DNA of 64,000 nucleotides from Microbispora siamensis (GTDB taxonomy: Bacteria > Actinomycetota > Actinomycetes > Streptosporangiales > Streptosporangiaceae): assembly GCF_016863095.1 (NCBI RefSeq), contig NZ_BOOF01000001.1, forward strand, positions 310,001-374,000. The letters are read 5' to 3'. The position numbers and the translations under genes were made by a program. This document shows, in pieces, positions 1 to 8,804 of this stretch (within the stretch, counting starts at the first letter, position 1; every line of letters starts with the position of its first letter). The notes beneath the pieces were generated by a model. That model had not been told where the DNA came from. It saw only the letters and a list, made by a program, of their open reading frames with translations, and made no database searches.

Positions 1-15
1 ACGCCTTCGGCTCCC

Positions 16-675
16 ATGTCCACGCCCGTGCCCCTCCGCGAGGGCACCCCGACGCCGGTCCCGGTCCCCGTGCCCGTACCGGCGGGCCGGCGCCGCAGGC
101 CCTGGGCGCTGGCGGCGGGCTCCGGAGCACTCGTCGCCTTCGTCGGGCTGGCGGCCGGCGCGGTCGCGTTCGCCACCGCCAGGCTTCCGGCCGACCCGAG
201 GGGGACCGCCGTGGTGAGCACCCCCACGGTGACGGTCTTCGCGACCAAGACCGCCGACCCCAGGACCGCCGAGACCGGCAATCGGACCGAGAGCCGCGAT
301 GCGGAGAAGACGGCCCCCCAGCCGGTGGCGAAGCACTCATCGCGCGCCTCCGGCACGGATCGCGGCGGGCCTGCGGACAGGTCCACCGGGAGATCGTCCG
401 AGAAGTCCGACAAGGGGAAGTCCGAGGAGAAGCACACCGGGGGCCCGTCCCAGGGTGCGGGCAAGCCCAAGGAGTCTCCCCCGGGCAAGCACTCGGGTAA
501 GGGATCCGGCAACGGGCAGCCCTCCACGTCCAAGCCCGGGAACGGCGGCGGAAGCGCGCCGTCCCAGGGCAAGGGTGGGGGCCAGGGAAAAGGCGAGGGC
601 CAGGAGGCCACCACGGACGACACCGGTGACCTCCCCGACGGCTACACCCAGCCGGAAAACGACTGGGAGGCCTGA
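16..675 (+). CDS. Hypothetical membrane-anchored Pro/Ser/Gly-rich protein (start uncertain, possibly the 3' part of a longer gene)
   Basis: The predicted 219-residue product has a short Pro/Val-rich head, a basic stretch (RRRR near residue 25) and one hydrophobic segment at about residues 30-54. A long Ser/Thr/Lys/Gly/Pro-rich tail without predicted fold follows and ends in an acidic motif (ENDWEA). This is the plan of a single-pass protein with a disordered extracytoplasmic tail. The reading frame is open up to the left edge of the window and no ribosome binding site is visible before the ATG at 16. It could therefore be the end of a larger protein, for example the membrane-proximal and outer part of a Ser/Thr kinase or an anti-sigma factor; nothing visible decides this. 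I recognise no family and assign no function. Confidence 0.5.
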   Translation: MSTPVPLREGTPTPVPVPVPVPAGRRRRPWALAAGSGALVAFVGLAAGAVAFATARLPADPRGTAVVSTPTVTVFATKTADPRTAETGNRTESRDAEKTAPQPVAKHSSRASGTDRGGPADRSTGRSSEKSDKGKSEEKHTGGPSQGAGKPKESPPGKHSGKGSGNGQPSTSKPGNGGGSAPSQGKGGGQGKGEGQEATTDDTGDLPDGYTQPENDWEA

Positions 676-854
676 CTCCCGGATGCGGCGTAAGGCTCCG
701 CACCGCCATCGGTGACGTCCCCGGCGCCCACTTCCGCGAGCCCCCCGGGGATTCACCCCGGTCTGCCCGCCCGACGCGCCCGGGCGACACCTCCATCAGC
801 CGCGCCTGATCGTCCCTACGACCTTCGGCGATACCGTCCCGTCTGCCGCGACGA

Positions 855-1224
855 TCACTGCTCGACGATCAGGTCGACTCGCATGGTGCCGCGGGTGGCG
901 TTGGAGTACGGGCACACCTGGTGGGCGGTCTCCACGAGGTCGTGAGCCTCTGCCGAGGAGAGGCCGGCGGGTGGCCGCACGCGCAGGACGGCGTCCAACT
1001 GATAGCCGCCCTTGCCATTGGGGGACAGCCCCACCTCGGCCGTGACCGACGCGTCGGAGGCGTCCAGGTTCTTCCGGCCCGCCACCAGTTTCAGCGACGT
1101 CGCGAAGCAGGCGGCGTAGCCCGCCGCGAAGAGCTGCTCGGGATTGGTGCCGTCGCCGTTGCCGCCCAGTTCCTTCTGCATCGCGAGCCGGACGTCCAGT
1201 TTGCCGTCCGAGGAGGTCGCCCGG
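855..1224 (-). pseudogene. ohr: Organic hydroperoxide resistance protein (Ohr/OsmC), 5' end deleted
   Basis: From about 1224 down to the stop at 855 the frame reads as the Ohr family. It contains DGKLDV, KELGG, TNPEQLFAAGYAACF with the peroxidatic Cys, and the second Cys in VCPYSNATRG. Ohr enzymes reduce organic hydroperoxides in the cytosol. Upstream of the RATSS segment the frame stops resembling Ohr and becomes antisense to the tetR-type gene on the other strand. Roughly the first 20 residues, the start codon and the promoter are therefore missing. Both catalytic cysteines survive, so the loss looks recent. The open frame continues to 1292, but starting there would translate antisense tetR sequence, which is implausible. 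Junction with tetR: about 1216-1224. Confidence 0.8.
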
Positions 1225-1749
1225 CTGTTCGGCGAGCACGGAGCCCGGGCGGTGGGCATGCAGCAGGTCGTCGAGGAGACGGGGCTCGGCAAGAGCGCTC
1301 TCTATCGGGAGTTCGTCAGCAAGGACGACCTGGTCGCCGCATGGGTGCGCGAGCTCGACGCCGAATCATGGTCGCGGATGGAGCAGGCGCTGGCCCTCCA
1401 TGAGGGCGACCCCGCCCGGCAACTCCTGACGGTCGTCGAACTCGCGCAGGAGAGCGTTCAGGCCCCGGATTTCCACGGCTGCACCTTCTACAACACGTCG
1501 GCGGAGTTCCGCGACCCCGCACACCCGGGCCGCCAGGAAGCCGTCGCCCATCTCGACCGGCTACGCCTGCGCCTGCGCGCCCTGGCGGAGGCCGCGCACG
1601 CCACCGACCCCGACGCGCTCGCCGACATGCTGATGCTCGTCATCTCCGGCCTCTACGCCAACGCCGCCACTCTGGGCCCGACCGGCCCGGCCGGGCGCGC
1701 CGTGGCCGCCGCCCGGACACTGATCGACCGGCACGTCCCCCGCGGCTGA
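1216..1749 (+). pseudogene. TetR-family regulator, 5' end deleted
   Basis: From about 1216 the frame reads ARLFGEHGARAVGMQQVV followed by ETGLGKSALYREFVSKDDL, the core of a TetR helix-turn-helix. About 150 residues of helical ligand-binding domain follow, to the stop at 1749. A normal TetR protein has some 10-25 further residues before ARLF, including the rest of helix 1; here that position is occupied by antisense ohr sequence. The only upstream ATG in frame (1144) lies inside ohr. The divergent tetR/ohr layout suggests this protein once controlled ohr, although ohr genes more often pair with MarR-type OhrR. Loss of both 5' ends and the intergenic region probably silences both genes. Confidence 0.75.
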
Positions 1750-1802
1750 GGTCTCCCGGCGAGACGCCTCGCCCGCCGGAACGGGGGACCTGGAGTGCGG
1801 CG

Positions 1803-2732
1803 TCAGCCCTCGTCCGCGAGGATCTCCAGCGCGTGGGCCAGGTCCGCGGGGTAGTCGCTGGTGAAGGTCATCCACTCCCCCGTCGCCGGGTGCTCGAACG
1901 ACAGCGAGACCGCGTGCAGCCACTGGCGGCCCACGCCGAGGCGGGCGGCGAGGGTGGGGTCGGCGCCGTACAGCAGGTCTCCCACGCACGGGTGCCTGAG
2001 CGCGGCCATGTGGACCCGGATCTGGTGCGTCCTGCCGGTCTCCAGCTTGATGTCGAGCAGCGACGCCGCCCGGAACGCCTCGATCGTGTCGTAGTGCGTG
2101 ACCGAGTCCTTGCCCCCGGCCACCACCGCGAAGCGCCCGTCGCCCGACGGATGCCGGTCGATCGGGGCGTCCACGGTGCCCCGCAACGGGTCCATGTGCC
2201 CCTGGACGAGCGCGTGGTAACGCTTGTCAACGGTGCGCTCCTTGAAGGCCCGCTTGAGATGGGAGTAGGCCCGCTCGCTCTTGGCGACGACCATGACCCC
2301 GGTGGTGTTGGCGTCGAGCCGGTGCACGATGCCCTGCCGCTCGGCCGCGCCGCTCGTGGACACCCGGTGGCCGCCGCCGAGCAGGCCGCCGATCACGGTG
2401 GGGCCGGTCCAGCCGACGGTCGGGTGCGCCGCCACGCCGATCGGCTTGCTCACCACGACGATGTCGTCGTCCTCGTACAGGATCGTCATGCCCGGCACGG
2501 GCTCGGCCACCGGCATCGGCGCGGCGGGCGGCGGCGGGATCGTGACGTCCAGCCAGGCCCCGGCGTGGACGCGGTCGGACTTCGCCGGGACGGCGCCGTC
2601 GACCAGCACGTCCCCCGAGGCGATCAGTTCGGCCGCGCGGGTGCGGGAGAAGCCGAAAAGCCTGGCCAGGGCGGCGTCGAGGCGCTCGCCCTCCAGGCCG
2701 TCCGGCACGGGCAGGCTGCGCTGGTCACCCAT
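1803..2732 (-). CDS. rluD: RluA/RluD-family 23S rRNA pseudouridine synthase
   Basis: The 309-residue protein converts uridine to pseudouridine in RNA, most likely in helix 69 of 23S rRNA if it is a true RluD. An N-terminal S4 RNA-binding domain (about residues 15-75, with [13 protein letters not shown]) precedes the synthase domain. The catalytic aspartate lies in [18 protein letters not shown], and [11 protein letters not shown] near residue 245 is the other family signature. The ATG at 2732 was chosen because it starts the S4 domain and overlaps the end of lspA by 8 bp; the open frame upstream belongs to antisense lspA. The lspA-rluD pairing is common in bacteria and implies one transcript. 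RluC/RluA-type specificity cannot be excluded. Confidence 0.92.
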   Translation of the reverse strand: MGDQRSLPVPDGLEGERLDAALARLFGFSRTRAAELIASGDVLVDGAVPAKSDRVHAGAWLDVTIPPPPAAPMPVAEPVPGMTILYEDDDIVVVSKPIGVAAHPTVGWTGPTVIGGLLGGGHRVSTSGAAERQGIVHRLDANTTGVMVVAKSERAYSHLKRAFKERTVDKRYHALVQGHMDPLRGTVDAPIDRHPSGDGRFAVVAGGKDSVTHYDTIEAFRAASLLDIKLETGRTHQIRVHMAALRHPCVGDLLYGADPTLAARLGVGRQWLHAVSLSFEHPATGEWMTFTSDYPADLAHALEILADEG

Positions 2733-3345
2733 CGGCCCGCTCCCCCGCCGGCTCGCCGGCCTGTGTGTCCGCCTCGCCCTCCGCGTGGTTCTGCGTGCGG
2801 TCCTGCGCGCTGTCCTCGGCGGGCTCGTCCGTCTGGCGGGTGCCGTCGATCTGATAGCCGCGCCAGGCGAGGAACACGGCGAGCACGCCGCCGCACACGA
2901 TGCCCGAGTCGGCGAGGTTGAACACCGGGAACCGGGTGACCGGGAACACCTGGATGAAGTCGACCACATGCCCCTGGAACGGGGCCGGCGAGCGGAAGAC
3001 GCGGTCGGTCAGGTTGCCGAGCGCCCCGCCCAGCAGCAGGCCGAGCGTGATCGCCCAGGGCAGGCTGCGCAACTGCCGCGCCGTACGCACGATCGCGACG
3101 ACGACGCCCAGCGCGATCACCGTGAACACGATCGTCATGCCGGTGCCGATGCTGAAGGCGGCGCCGGCGTTGCGGATCACGGTCAGCACCAGCGCGCCGG
3201 GCACGACGGTGAGAGGCTCCTCATGCTCCAGGAACTCCACGACGAGGAGCTTGCTGACCTGGTCGAGCGCGTAAACGACGGCGGCCACGACGACGAGAAG
3301 AGCGATCCTCCGCGCCCGGTTGGGCCTCGCCGGCTCGCCGCTCAG
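2725..3345 (-). CDS. lspA: Lipoprotein signal peptidase LspA (signal peptidase II)
   Basis: Membrane aspartyl protease that cleaves prolipoprotein signal peptides after lipid attachment. Four hydrophobic segments are visible. The conserved motifs [20 protein letters not shown] (first catalytic Asp) and FNLADSGIV (second catalytic Asp) are all present. The C-terminal 40 residues are hydrophilic, acidic and Asp/Glu/Gln-rich, and not part of the family core. The start is uncertain: no ATG lies in frame near the expected position. A CTG at 3345 sits 5 nt after GGGAGGAG and overlaps the traR stop as CTGA, giving 206 residues; a GTG at 3369 without a clear ribosome binding site is the alternative. 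Cotranscribed with dksA/traR upstream and rluD downstream. Confidence 0.9.
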   Translation of the reverse strand: MSGEPARPNRARRIALLVVVAAVVYALDQVSKLLVVEFLEHEEPLTVVPGALVLTVIRNAGAAFSIGTGMTIVFTVIALGVVVAIVRTARQLRSLPWAITLGLLLGGALGNLTDRVFRSPAPFQGHVVDFIQVFPVTRFPVFNLADSGIVCGGVLAVFLAWRGYQIDGTRQTDEPAEDSAQDRTQNHAEGEADTQAGEPAGERADG

Positions 3346-3737
3346 CGGCGCTCCTCCCGTTGCTTGCACGCTACGCACAGCGTCGCCCTCGGGAATGCCC
3401 GCAGGCGCTCCTTGCCGATCGGCTTGTGGCACGATTCGCACTCTCCGTAAGTCCCTGCCTCGACGCGGGCGATCGCCCGCTCGTTCTGCGCGAGCAGGTC
3501 GCGCGCATTCAGGGTAAGGGCGATCTCACGCTCACGCTCATACGTCTTGGCTCCGGCGTCCGCCGGATCGTCCCCCGCGCCCTGGCTCACGTCCCCGGAC
3601 GCGAGCTGCTCCTCCGCCCGGGCGATGTCGCCGCGCAACTCCTCGATCTCGTGCCGCAGCCGCTCGCGGACCTCGGCGAGCTCCTCGTCGGACCAGACGT
3701 CGTCACTGGTGGCGGTTCTCGCCGTGCGCGTCGTCAT
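3342..3737 (-). CDS. TraR/DksA-type C4 zinc-finger protein
   Basis: A 131-residue protein with an N-terminal helical coiled coil (about residues 15-60, rich in Glu/Arg) and a C-terminal four-cysteine zinc finger (CESC near residue 100 and CVAC near residue 121). This is the DksA/TraR architecture. Such proteins bind the secondary channel of RNA polymerase; actinobacterial members of this type are little studied, so a DksA-like role is inference. The ATG at 3737 follows GGGGAGG with 6 nt spacing. It is the first gene of a probable operon with lspA and rluD, and is divergent from ileS, an arrangement widespread near the actinobacterial division cluster. Confidence 0.88.
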   Translation of the reverse strand: MTTRTARTATSDDVWSDEELAEVRERLRHEIEELRGDIARAEEQLASGDVSQGAGDDPADAGAKTYEREREIALTLNARDLLAQNERAIARVEAGTYGECESCHKPIGKERLRAFPRATLCVACKQREERR

Positions 3738-4137
3738 TGCGGGCCTCCCCTTCGCCCAGAACCCTTCGAGCCCAGGACACCCTTCGAGGCGGGTGCGATT
3801 CGAGCCGGTCCGGGCAGAATAAGTCGCCGATAACGGATCGGCAACGGACTCGCCGAGGCTTTTACCCCACCCGTGACCGGGTGGTGCATTCGACCGGCTC
3901 CTCCTCGTCACTCTCTGTTTCGATCAGTTTGTCGTGGGCGGTGCCGCGGGCGGCGCCGCCCAGACCCCATGCCCCGAATGCCGAGGCGACAGCCGTGCCC
4001 ACCCTCACAACAATCGCGGGGTCTCCGCGTGTTCCTCCCACGTATTCCCGCGACGGGCCGGGTCTCACTCGGGACGTCGCCCGTATATCGGGAAGCCCTA
4101 CCGGCTCGGTTGCGTTATCTTCGTAGTCTGCAAGGCG
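3738..4137. other. Intergenic region between traR and the ileS leader
   Basis: About 400 bases that must hold the divergent promoters for traR-lspA-rluD and for ileS. It is less GC-rich than the flanking genes. Short open frames on both strands lack ribosome binding sites and recognisable domains, so none is called. No confident -35/-10 pair could be assigned. The ileS transcript probably begins a little upstream of the conserved leader start near 4138. Confidence 0.5.
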
Positions 4138-4400
4138 TTGATGGGGACGAGTACCTCCGCATCCGCCCGCTCAGCGACCCGGGGACGGTGTGAGCCCGGG
4201 GCGGGCCGCGAAGGGAAGATCACCCCGGAGCCGCCGGAAGAAAGGCCGTCCCGGCCGAGTAGAACCGGCAGCGGAGAGAAAACGAGAGGGCGCCCGGCTC
4301 TGCCCGGTCGTCAAGAAGGGTGGTACCGCGGAGCCGTCCCCGGCTTCGTCCCTTCACGCCATGTCAGCAGCGCTGTCACAGCCACCGCGTGGAGGTCCCG
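4138..4400 (+). promoter_or_regulatory. T-box riboswitch leader of ileS (translational, isoleucine)
   Basis: The T-box core AAGGGTGGTACCGCGG lies at 4315-4330. Its TGGT bulge would pair with the ACCA end of uncharged tRNA-Ile (discriminator A), and AAGGG can pair with CCCTT at about 4350. Upstream, GATGGGGACGAGTA (about 4140-4153) resembles the start of actinobacterial ileS leaders as I remember them. A stem with arms near CCCGGGG (4195-4201) and CCCCGG (4223-4228) carries GAAGATCAC in its loop. The ATC at 4219-4221 is the likely specifier codon for isoleucine and the short stem I fits the actinobacterial class. The element ends at the ileS ribosome binding site (GGAGGT, 4391-4396) with no poly-T terminator. 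This points to control of translation initiation by sequestering that site. Confidence 0.85.
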
Positions 4401-4407
4401 CCCGACG

Positions 4408-7400
4408 ATGTCTTCCCACTATTTCCGCTCACTTCCCGCGCAGGTCGACCTGCCGGCCCTCGAGCACGAGGTCCTCGAACGCTGGCGGGACGGGAAGGTC
4501 TTCGAGCGCTCGCTGGAGCAGAACGCCGACGGCCCCTCCTGGGTGTTCTACGAGGGCCCGCCGACCGCCAACGGCATGCCCGGCGTCCACCACGTCGAGG
4601 CCCGCGTCTTCAAGGACGTCTTCCCCCGCTACAAGTCGATGCGCGGCTACCACGTCCCCCGCAAGGCCGGCTGGGACTGCCACGGCCTGCCCGTCGAGGT
4701 CGCCGTCGAGAAGGAACTCGGCCTGTCCGGCAAGCCCGAGATCGAGTCGTACGGCATCGCCGAGTTCAACGCGCGCTGCCGCGAGTCGGTGCTGCGGCAC
4801 GTGGACGCGTTCGAGGAGATGACCGAGCGGATGGGCTACTGGGTCGACATGTCCCAGGCCTACCGCACGATGGACCCCCAGTACGTCGAGGCCGTCTGGT
4901 GGTCGCTCAAGGTCGTCTGGGACAAGGGCCTGCTGTTCCGCGACCACCGGATCACGCCCTACTGCCCCCGGTGCGGCACCGGCCTGTCGGACCACGAGCT
5001 CGGCCAGCCCGGCGGCTACGAGACCGTCTCCAGCCCGTCGGTGTACGTCCGGATGCCCGTCGTCTCCGGGCCCCTGGCCGAGATGGGCGCCTCGCTGCTG
5101 ATCTGGACCACCACGCCCTGGACCCTGGTGTCCAACACCGCCGTCGCCGTGCACCCCGACGTGACGTACGTCGCGGCCCGGCGCGGTGACGAGGTGCTGG
5201 TGGTGGCCGAGCCGCTGCTGCGGCGGGTCCTCGGCGAGGACGCCGAGGTGCTGGCGACCTACCAGGGCTCCGAGCTGGAGCACACCGCCTACCGGCGTCC
5301 CTTCGACCTGGTGGACATCGAGGACGCCCACTACGTCGTGCTCGGCACGTACGTCACGGTCGAGGACGGCACCGGCCTGGTCCACCAGGCCCCCGCCTTC
5401 GGCGCGGACGACATGACGGTCTGCAAGCGCTACGGCCTGCCGGTGGTGAACCCGATCGGCCCGGACGGGCGCTTCCTGCCGGACGTGCCGTTCGTCGGCG
5501 GCCTGTTCTTCAAGGACGCCGACGAGCCGCTGACGGAGAACCTGCGCGAGCGCGGCCTGCTGTTCCGCGGCGAGCACTTCGAGCACAGCTACCCGCACTG
5601 CTGGCGCTGCCACACCCCGCTGCTCTACTACGCGCTCCCGTCCTGGTACATCAGGACCACCGCGATCAAGGACCAGCTCCTCGCCGAGAACGAGCGCACC
5701 AACTGGTTCCCGGACACGATCAAGCACGGCCGGTACGGCGAGTGGCTGCGCAACAACGTCGACTGGGCGCTGTCGCGGTCCCGTTACTGGGGCACCCCGC
5801 TGCCGCTGTGGGTCTGCTCGCAGGACGAGGAGCACGTCACCTGCGTCGGCTCGCTGAAGGAGCTGGGCGAGCTGGCGGGCCGCGACCTGACCGGCCTCGA
5901 CCCGCACCGCCCGTACGTCGACGACGTGACCTTCGGCTGCCCGGCGTGTGGGGCGCAGGCGCGGCGGGTCCCCGACGTGATCGACGTCTGGTACGACTCG
6001 GGGGCCATGCCGTTCGCCCAGTGGGGCGCGCCGCTGGTCAACAAGGACGTCTTCGAAAGCTCCTTCCCCGGCCAGTTCATCTGCGAGGCGATCGACCAGA
6101 CCCGCGGCTGGTTCTACTCGATGATGACCGTCGGCACGCTGGTGTTCGGCCGGTCGTCGTACGAGAATGTGCTCTGCCTCGGCCTGATCCTCGCCGAGGA
6201 CGGCCGCAAGATGAGCAAGCACCTGGGCAACGTGCTGCAGCCGATGCCGCTGATGGACCAGCACGGCGCCGACGCGCTGCGCTGGTACATGTCCACCTCC
6301 GGGTCCCCCTGGGCCCCGCGCAGGATCGGCCACGCCGCGCTGGAGGAGATCGTCCGGAAGGTCCTGCTGACCTACTGGAACACCGCGTCGTTCTTCGCGC
6401 TCTACGCCAACGCCGAGTCGTGGTCACCGGCCCGGATGACCGACGCCCCGGCGTACGCCGAGCGGCCGCTGATCGACCGGTGGGCGCTGGCGGAGCTGCA
6501 CCGCACGGTGGCCGAGGTCACCGCGTCGATGGAGGAGTTCGACACCGCCCGGGCCGGGCGACGGCTCACCGAGTTCCTGGACGACCTGTCCAACTGGTAC
6601 GTCCGCCGCTCGCGCCGCCGCTTCTGGTCCGGTGAGGCGTCGGCCTTCGCGACGCTGTACGAGTGCCTGGAGACCGTCACCCGGCTCATGGCCCCGCTCG
6701 TGCCGTTCCTCACCGACTACCTGTGGGACGTGCTGCGCGACCCGGACGCCCCGGCCTCGGTGCACCTGGCCACCTGGCCGGAGGTGAACACCGCGCTGCT
6801 CGACCCCGAGCTGTCGGAGCGGATGGCGCTGGTGCGCAGGCTCGTGGAGCTGGGCCGGTCGGCGCGCGCGTCGTCGTCGGTCAAGACCCGCCAGCCGCTC
6901 GGCCGGGCGCTGGTCGGCGCCCCCGGCTGGGCCTCGCTCCCCGGCGAGCTGCGCGAGCTGATCGCCGACGAGCTCAACGTCCAGCGGCTGGAGGACCTGT
7001 CCGGGTTCTCCGCCGACCTGGTGACGTTCACGGTCAAGCCCAACTTCCGCAGCCTCGGCAAGCGGTTCGGCTCGCAGACCAAGCTCGTCGCCGCGGCCGT
7101 GTCGGGTGCCGACCCGGCGGAGCTGGCCCGCGCCCTGCGCTCGGGCGGGTCCGCGACGGTCGAGGCCGGAGAGCTGGGCACGGTGGAGCTGGGCGCGGAC
7201 GACGTGATCGTGACCGAGCAGCCGAAGTCCGGCTGGGCCGTGGAGACCGGCGCGGTGGACACCGGCACCGGCGAGACGGTGGCGCTCGACCTGGCGATCA
7301 CCGACGAACTGCGCCGGGCCGGCCTGGTCCGCGACGTGATCCGGCTCGTCCAGGAGGCCCGCAAGTCCACCGGCCTGTCCATCACCGACCGCATCCACCT

Positions 7401-7566
7401 GTGGTGGTCGGCCGAGGGTGAGCTGGCCGAGGCGCTGCGCGAGGGCGGCGACGCCGTCGCCGACGAGGTCCTGGCGGCCACCCTCACGGAAGGCGTCTCG
7501 GACGAGGACCTGCCGGTCCACCAGGACACCGACCTCGGCCTGTCCTTCCGCCTCCGCAAGGCCTGA
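4408..7566 (+). CDS. ileS: Isoleucyl-tRNA synthetase
   Basis: A 1052-residue class I synthetase that charges tRNA-Ile in the cytosol and edits valine. The HIGH-type motif is PTANGMPGVHH near residue 53 and the KMSKS-type motif is KMSKHLGN near residue 604. A connective-polypeptide editing domain lies between them (with TTTPWTL) and an anticodon-binding region at the C-terminus. The length and the KMSKH variant resemble the long, eukaryote-like IleRS form found in many actinobacteria, a form associated with low mupirocin sensitivity; that is family knowledge, not shown here. The ATG at 4408 was chosen because it follows GGAGGT and the T-box leader; upstream reading frame is leader RNA. A strong terminator follows the stop. 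Confidence 0.97.
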   Translation: MSSHYFRSLPAQVDLPALEHEVLERWRDGKVFERSLEQNADGPSWVFYEGPPTANGMPGVHHVEARVFKDVFPRYKSMRGYHVPRKAGWDCHGLPVEVAVEKELGLSGKPEIESYGIAEFNARCRESVLRHVDAFEEMTERMGYWVDMSQAYRTMDPQYVEAVWWSLKVVWDKGLLFRDHRITPYCPRCGTGLSDHELGQPGGYETVSSPSVYVRMPVVSGPLAEMGASLLIWTTTPWTLVSNTAVAVHPDVTYVAARRGDEVLVVAEPLLRRVLGEDAEVLATYQGSELEHTAYRRPFDLVDIEDAHYVVLGTYVTVEDGTGLVHQAPAFGADDMTVCKRYGLPVVNPIGPDGRFLPDVPFVGGLFFKDADEPLTENLRERGLLFRGEHFEHSYPHCWRCHTPLLYYALPSWYIRTTAIKDQLLAENERTNWFPDTIKHGRYGEWLRNNVDWALSRSRYWGTPLPLWVCSQDEEHVTCVGSLKELGELAGRDLTGLDPHRPYVDDVTFGCPACGAQARRVPDVIDVWYDSGAMPFAQWGAPLVNKDVFESSFPGQFICEAIDQTRGWFYSMMTVGTLVFGRSSYENVLCLGLILAEDGRKMSKHLGNVLQPMPLMDQHGADALRWYMSTSGSPWAPRRIGHAALEEIVRKVLLTYWNTASFFALYANAESWSPARMTDAPAYAERPLIDRWALAELHRTVAEVTASMEEFDTARAGRRLTEFLDDLSNWYVRRSRRRFWSGEASAFATLYECLETVTRLMAPLVPFLTDYLWDVLRDPDAPASVHLATWPEVNTALLDPELSERMALVRRLVELGRSARASSSVKTRQPLGRALVGAPGWASLPGELRELIADELNVQRLEDLSGFSADLVTFTVKPNFRSLGKRFGSQTKLVAAAVSGADPAELARALRSGGSATVEAGELGTVELGADDVIVTEQPKSGWAVETGAVDTGTGETVALDLAITDELRRAGLVRDVIRLVQEARKSTGLSITDRIHLWWSAEGELAEALREGGDAVADEVLAATLTEGVSDEDLPVHQDTDLGLSFRLRKA

Positions 7567-7574
7567 TTCCCGCA

Positions 7575-7609
7575 GCCGATGGGGCCGGTCGCCGACCGGC
7601 CCCATCGGC
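7575..7609 (+). terminator. Rho-independent-type hairpin after ileS
   Basis: A perfect 16-bp inverted repeat (arm GCCGATGGGGCCGGTC, 3-nt loop) begins 8 bases after the ileS stop. It lies between convergent ileS and the MFS pseudogene, so it can serve both strands. There is no U-tract, as is usual for actinobacterial terminators. Confidence 0.8.
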
Positions 7610-7662
7610 ATATGGACCACGCGGAGGCCGGAAGGAACCCGGCTTCCGGGTTCCGGCCACGC

Positions 7663-8781
7663 TCAGCTCGGCTCGACGATGCGGCGGCGGGCCACCGTGA
7701 CGACCACCCCGCCCGCCAGGGCGAGGGCGGCCAGCACGGCGGCGAAAATCGTCGAGCCGGTGGTGAGGCCCACCGCGTCGCTGAGATAACCCGCGGCGAC
7801 CGGCAGGAGGCCGGCGGGTATGTATCCGCCCACGTTGAGCGCGGCGTTCGCCTCGGCCAGCCGGGCGGCCGGCACGGCGGCGTTCAGCAGCGACAGCCCG
7901 GCCAACTGCCCCATGCCCTGGCCGGCGCCGGCCAGCAGCGCGGCGGCCACCAGCAGCACGACCGATCCTGCCCGCATGGCTCCCGCCAACGCCGCCATGG
8001 CGGCCACGGTGCACACCGCGCCGGCCGTCAGCACCGCGCGGCGCGAAGCGCGCTGGACAGCGAACTGCGTGCCGGTCGCCGCGGCGAACATCACGAACGC
8101 GGTGACGCCGGCGAGGACGCGGCTGCTGGAATGCAGCAGGCTCGCGAGCAGCGAGGGGCCCAGCGACAGCACGAACGAGGTCGCGGTGATGCCCGGACCG
8201 AAGGTGACGATGCCCAGCAGGAGCGGCAGGCGCCCCTCGGCGGGAACCGAGGGCACCCGGATCCACCGGCCGGAGGTCGCCCGGTCGGGGCGGCCCAGCG
8301 GCATCCGCAGCACGGTGACGGCCGCGGTCAGCAGCAAGGCGGCCTCCACCACGAAAACGGTGACCGTGGGCCCGGGCAGCGTCTGGGCGAAGATGCCGGT
8401 GCACACGCGGGCGACGGCCAGGGCGGCCACCGACGTGGCCGTGGCGAAGACCAGGCAGGCGATCAGGGCCAGCGCCAGGGCCGGCAGCAGGACCGCCTTG
8501 CGGCCCAGCCGGTCCGATGCGATGCCGCTGACGAGCAGGGAAACCAGCAACCCGACGATGTAGAGCGCGAAGACGACCGTCAACGTCCCCTTGGAGAACC
8601 CGATCGCGCGCTGCCACAGCACGTACAGCGGCGTGGCGGCGTTGGACAGCACGAACACCGCCGTGACGGGCCATTCGGCCAGCCATACCCACCAGGTCGG
8701 CGCCGGGCGGGACCGCGCTCAGGGCGGGGCGGTCGCCGCCGCGTAACCGGCTGTCGCAGGGGTGATGCGGACATGCGGCAT
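7663..8781 (-). pseudogene. MFS transporter with a nonsense codon and an internal in-frame deletion
   Basis: Major facilitator sequence (SNAATPLYVLWQRAIGFS, then SDRLGRKAVLLP as the loop 2-3 motif, and further paired helices to the stop at 7663). The natural start appears to be the ATG at 8781, reading MPHVRITPATAG. That frame meets a TGA at 8719-8721 (codon 21) and continues in the same frame as APTWWVWLAEWPVTAVFVLS, so the stop splits a once continuous N-terminus. A second lesion lies at about 8390: VARVCTGI runs directly into FAQTLPGPTV. In relatives some 50 residues covering about helices 4-5 normally lie between these segments, and the remaining frame is only about 330 residues instead of roughly 400. 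Restart at an internal GTG near 8658 would lack the start of helix 1. Probably non-functional. Confidence 0.75.
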
Positions 8782-8804
8782 GAGAGGCTCCGTCTCCGAG
8801 AGCA

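Noticed and set aside
3862-4068. Small minus-strand frame in the traR-ileS gap
   Set aside because: GTG start without a ribosome binding site and unremarkable composition. The region is better explained as promoter DNA.
4429-6333. A 634-codon minus-strand frame inside ileS
   Set aside because: Shadow of the ileS codon pattern, with no start signal or recognisable domain.
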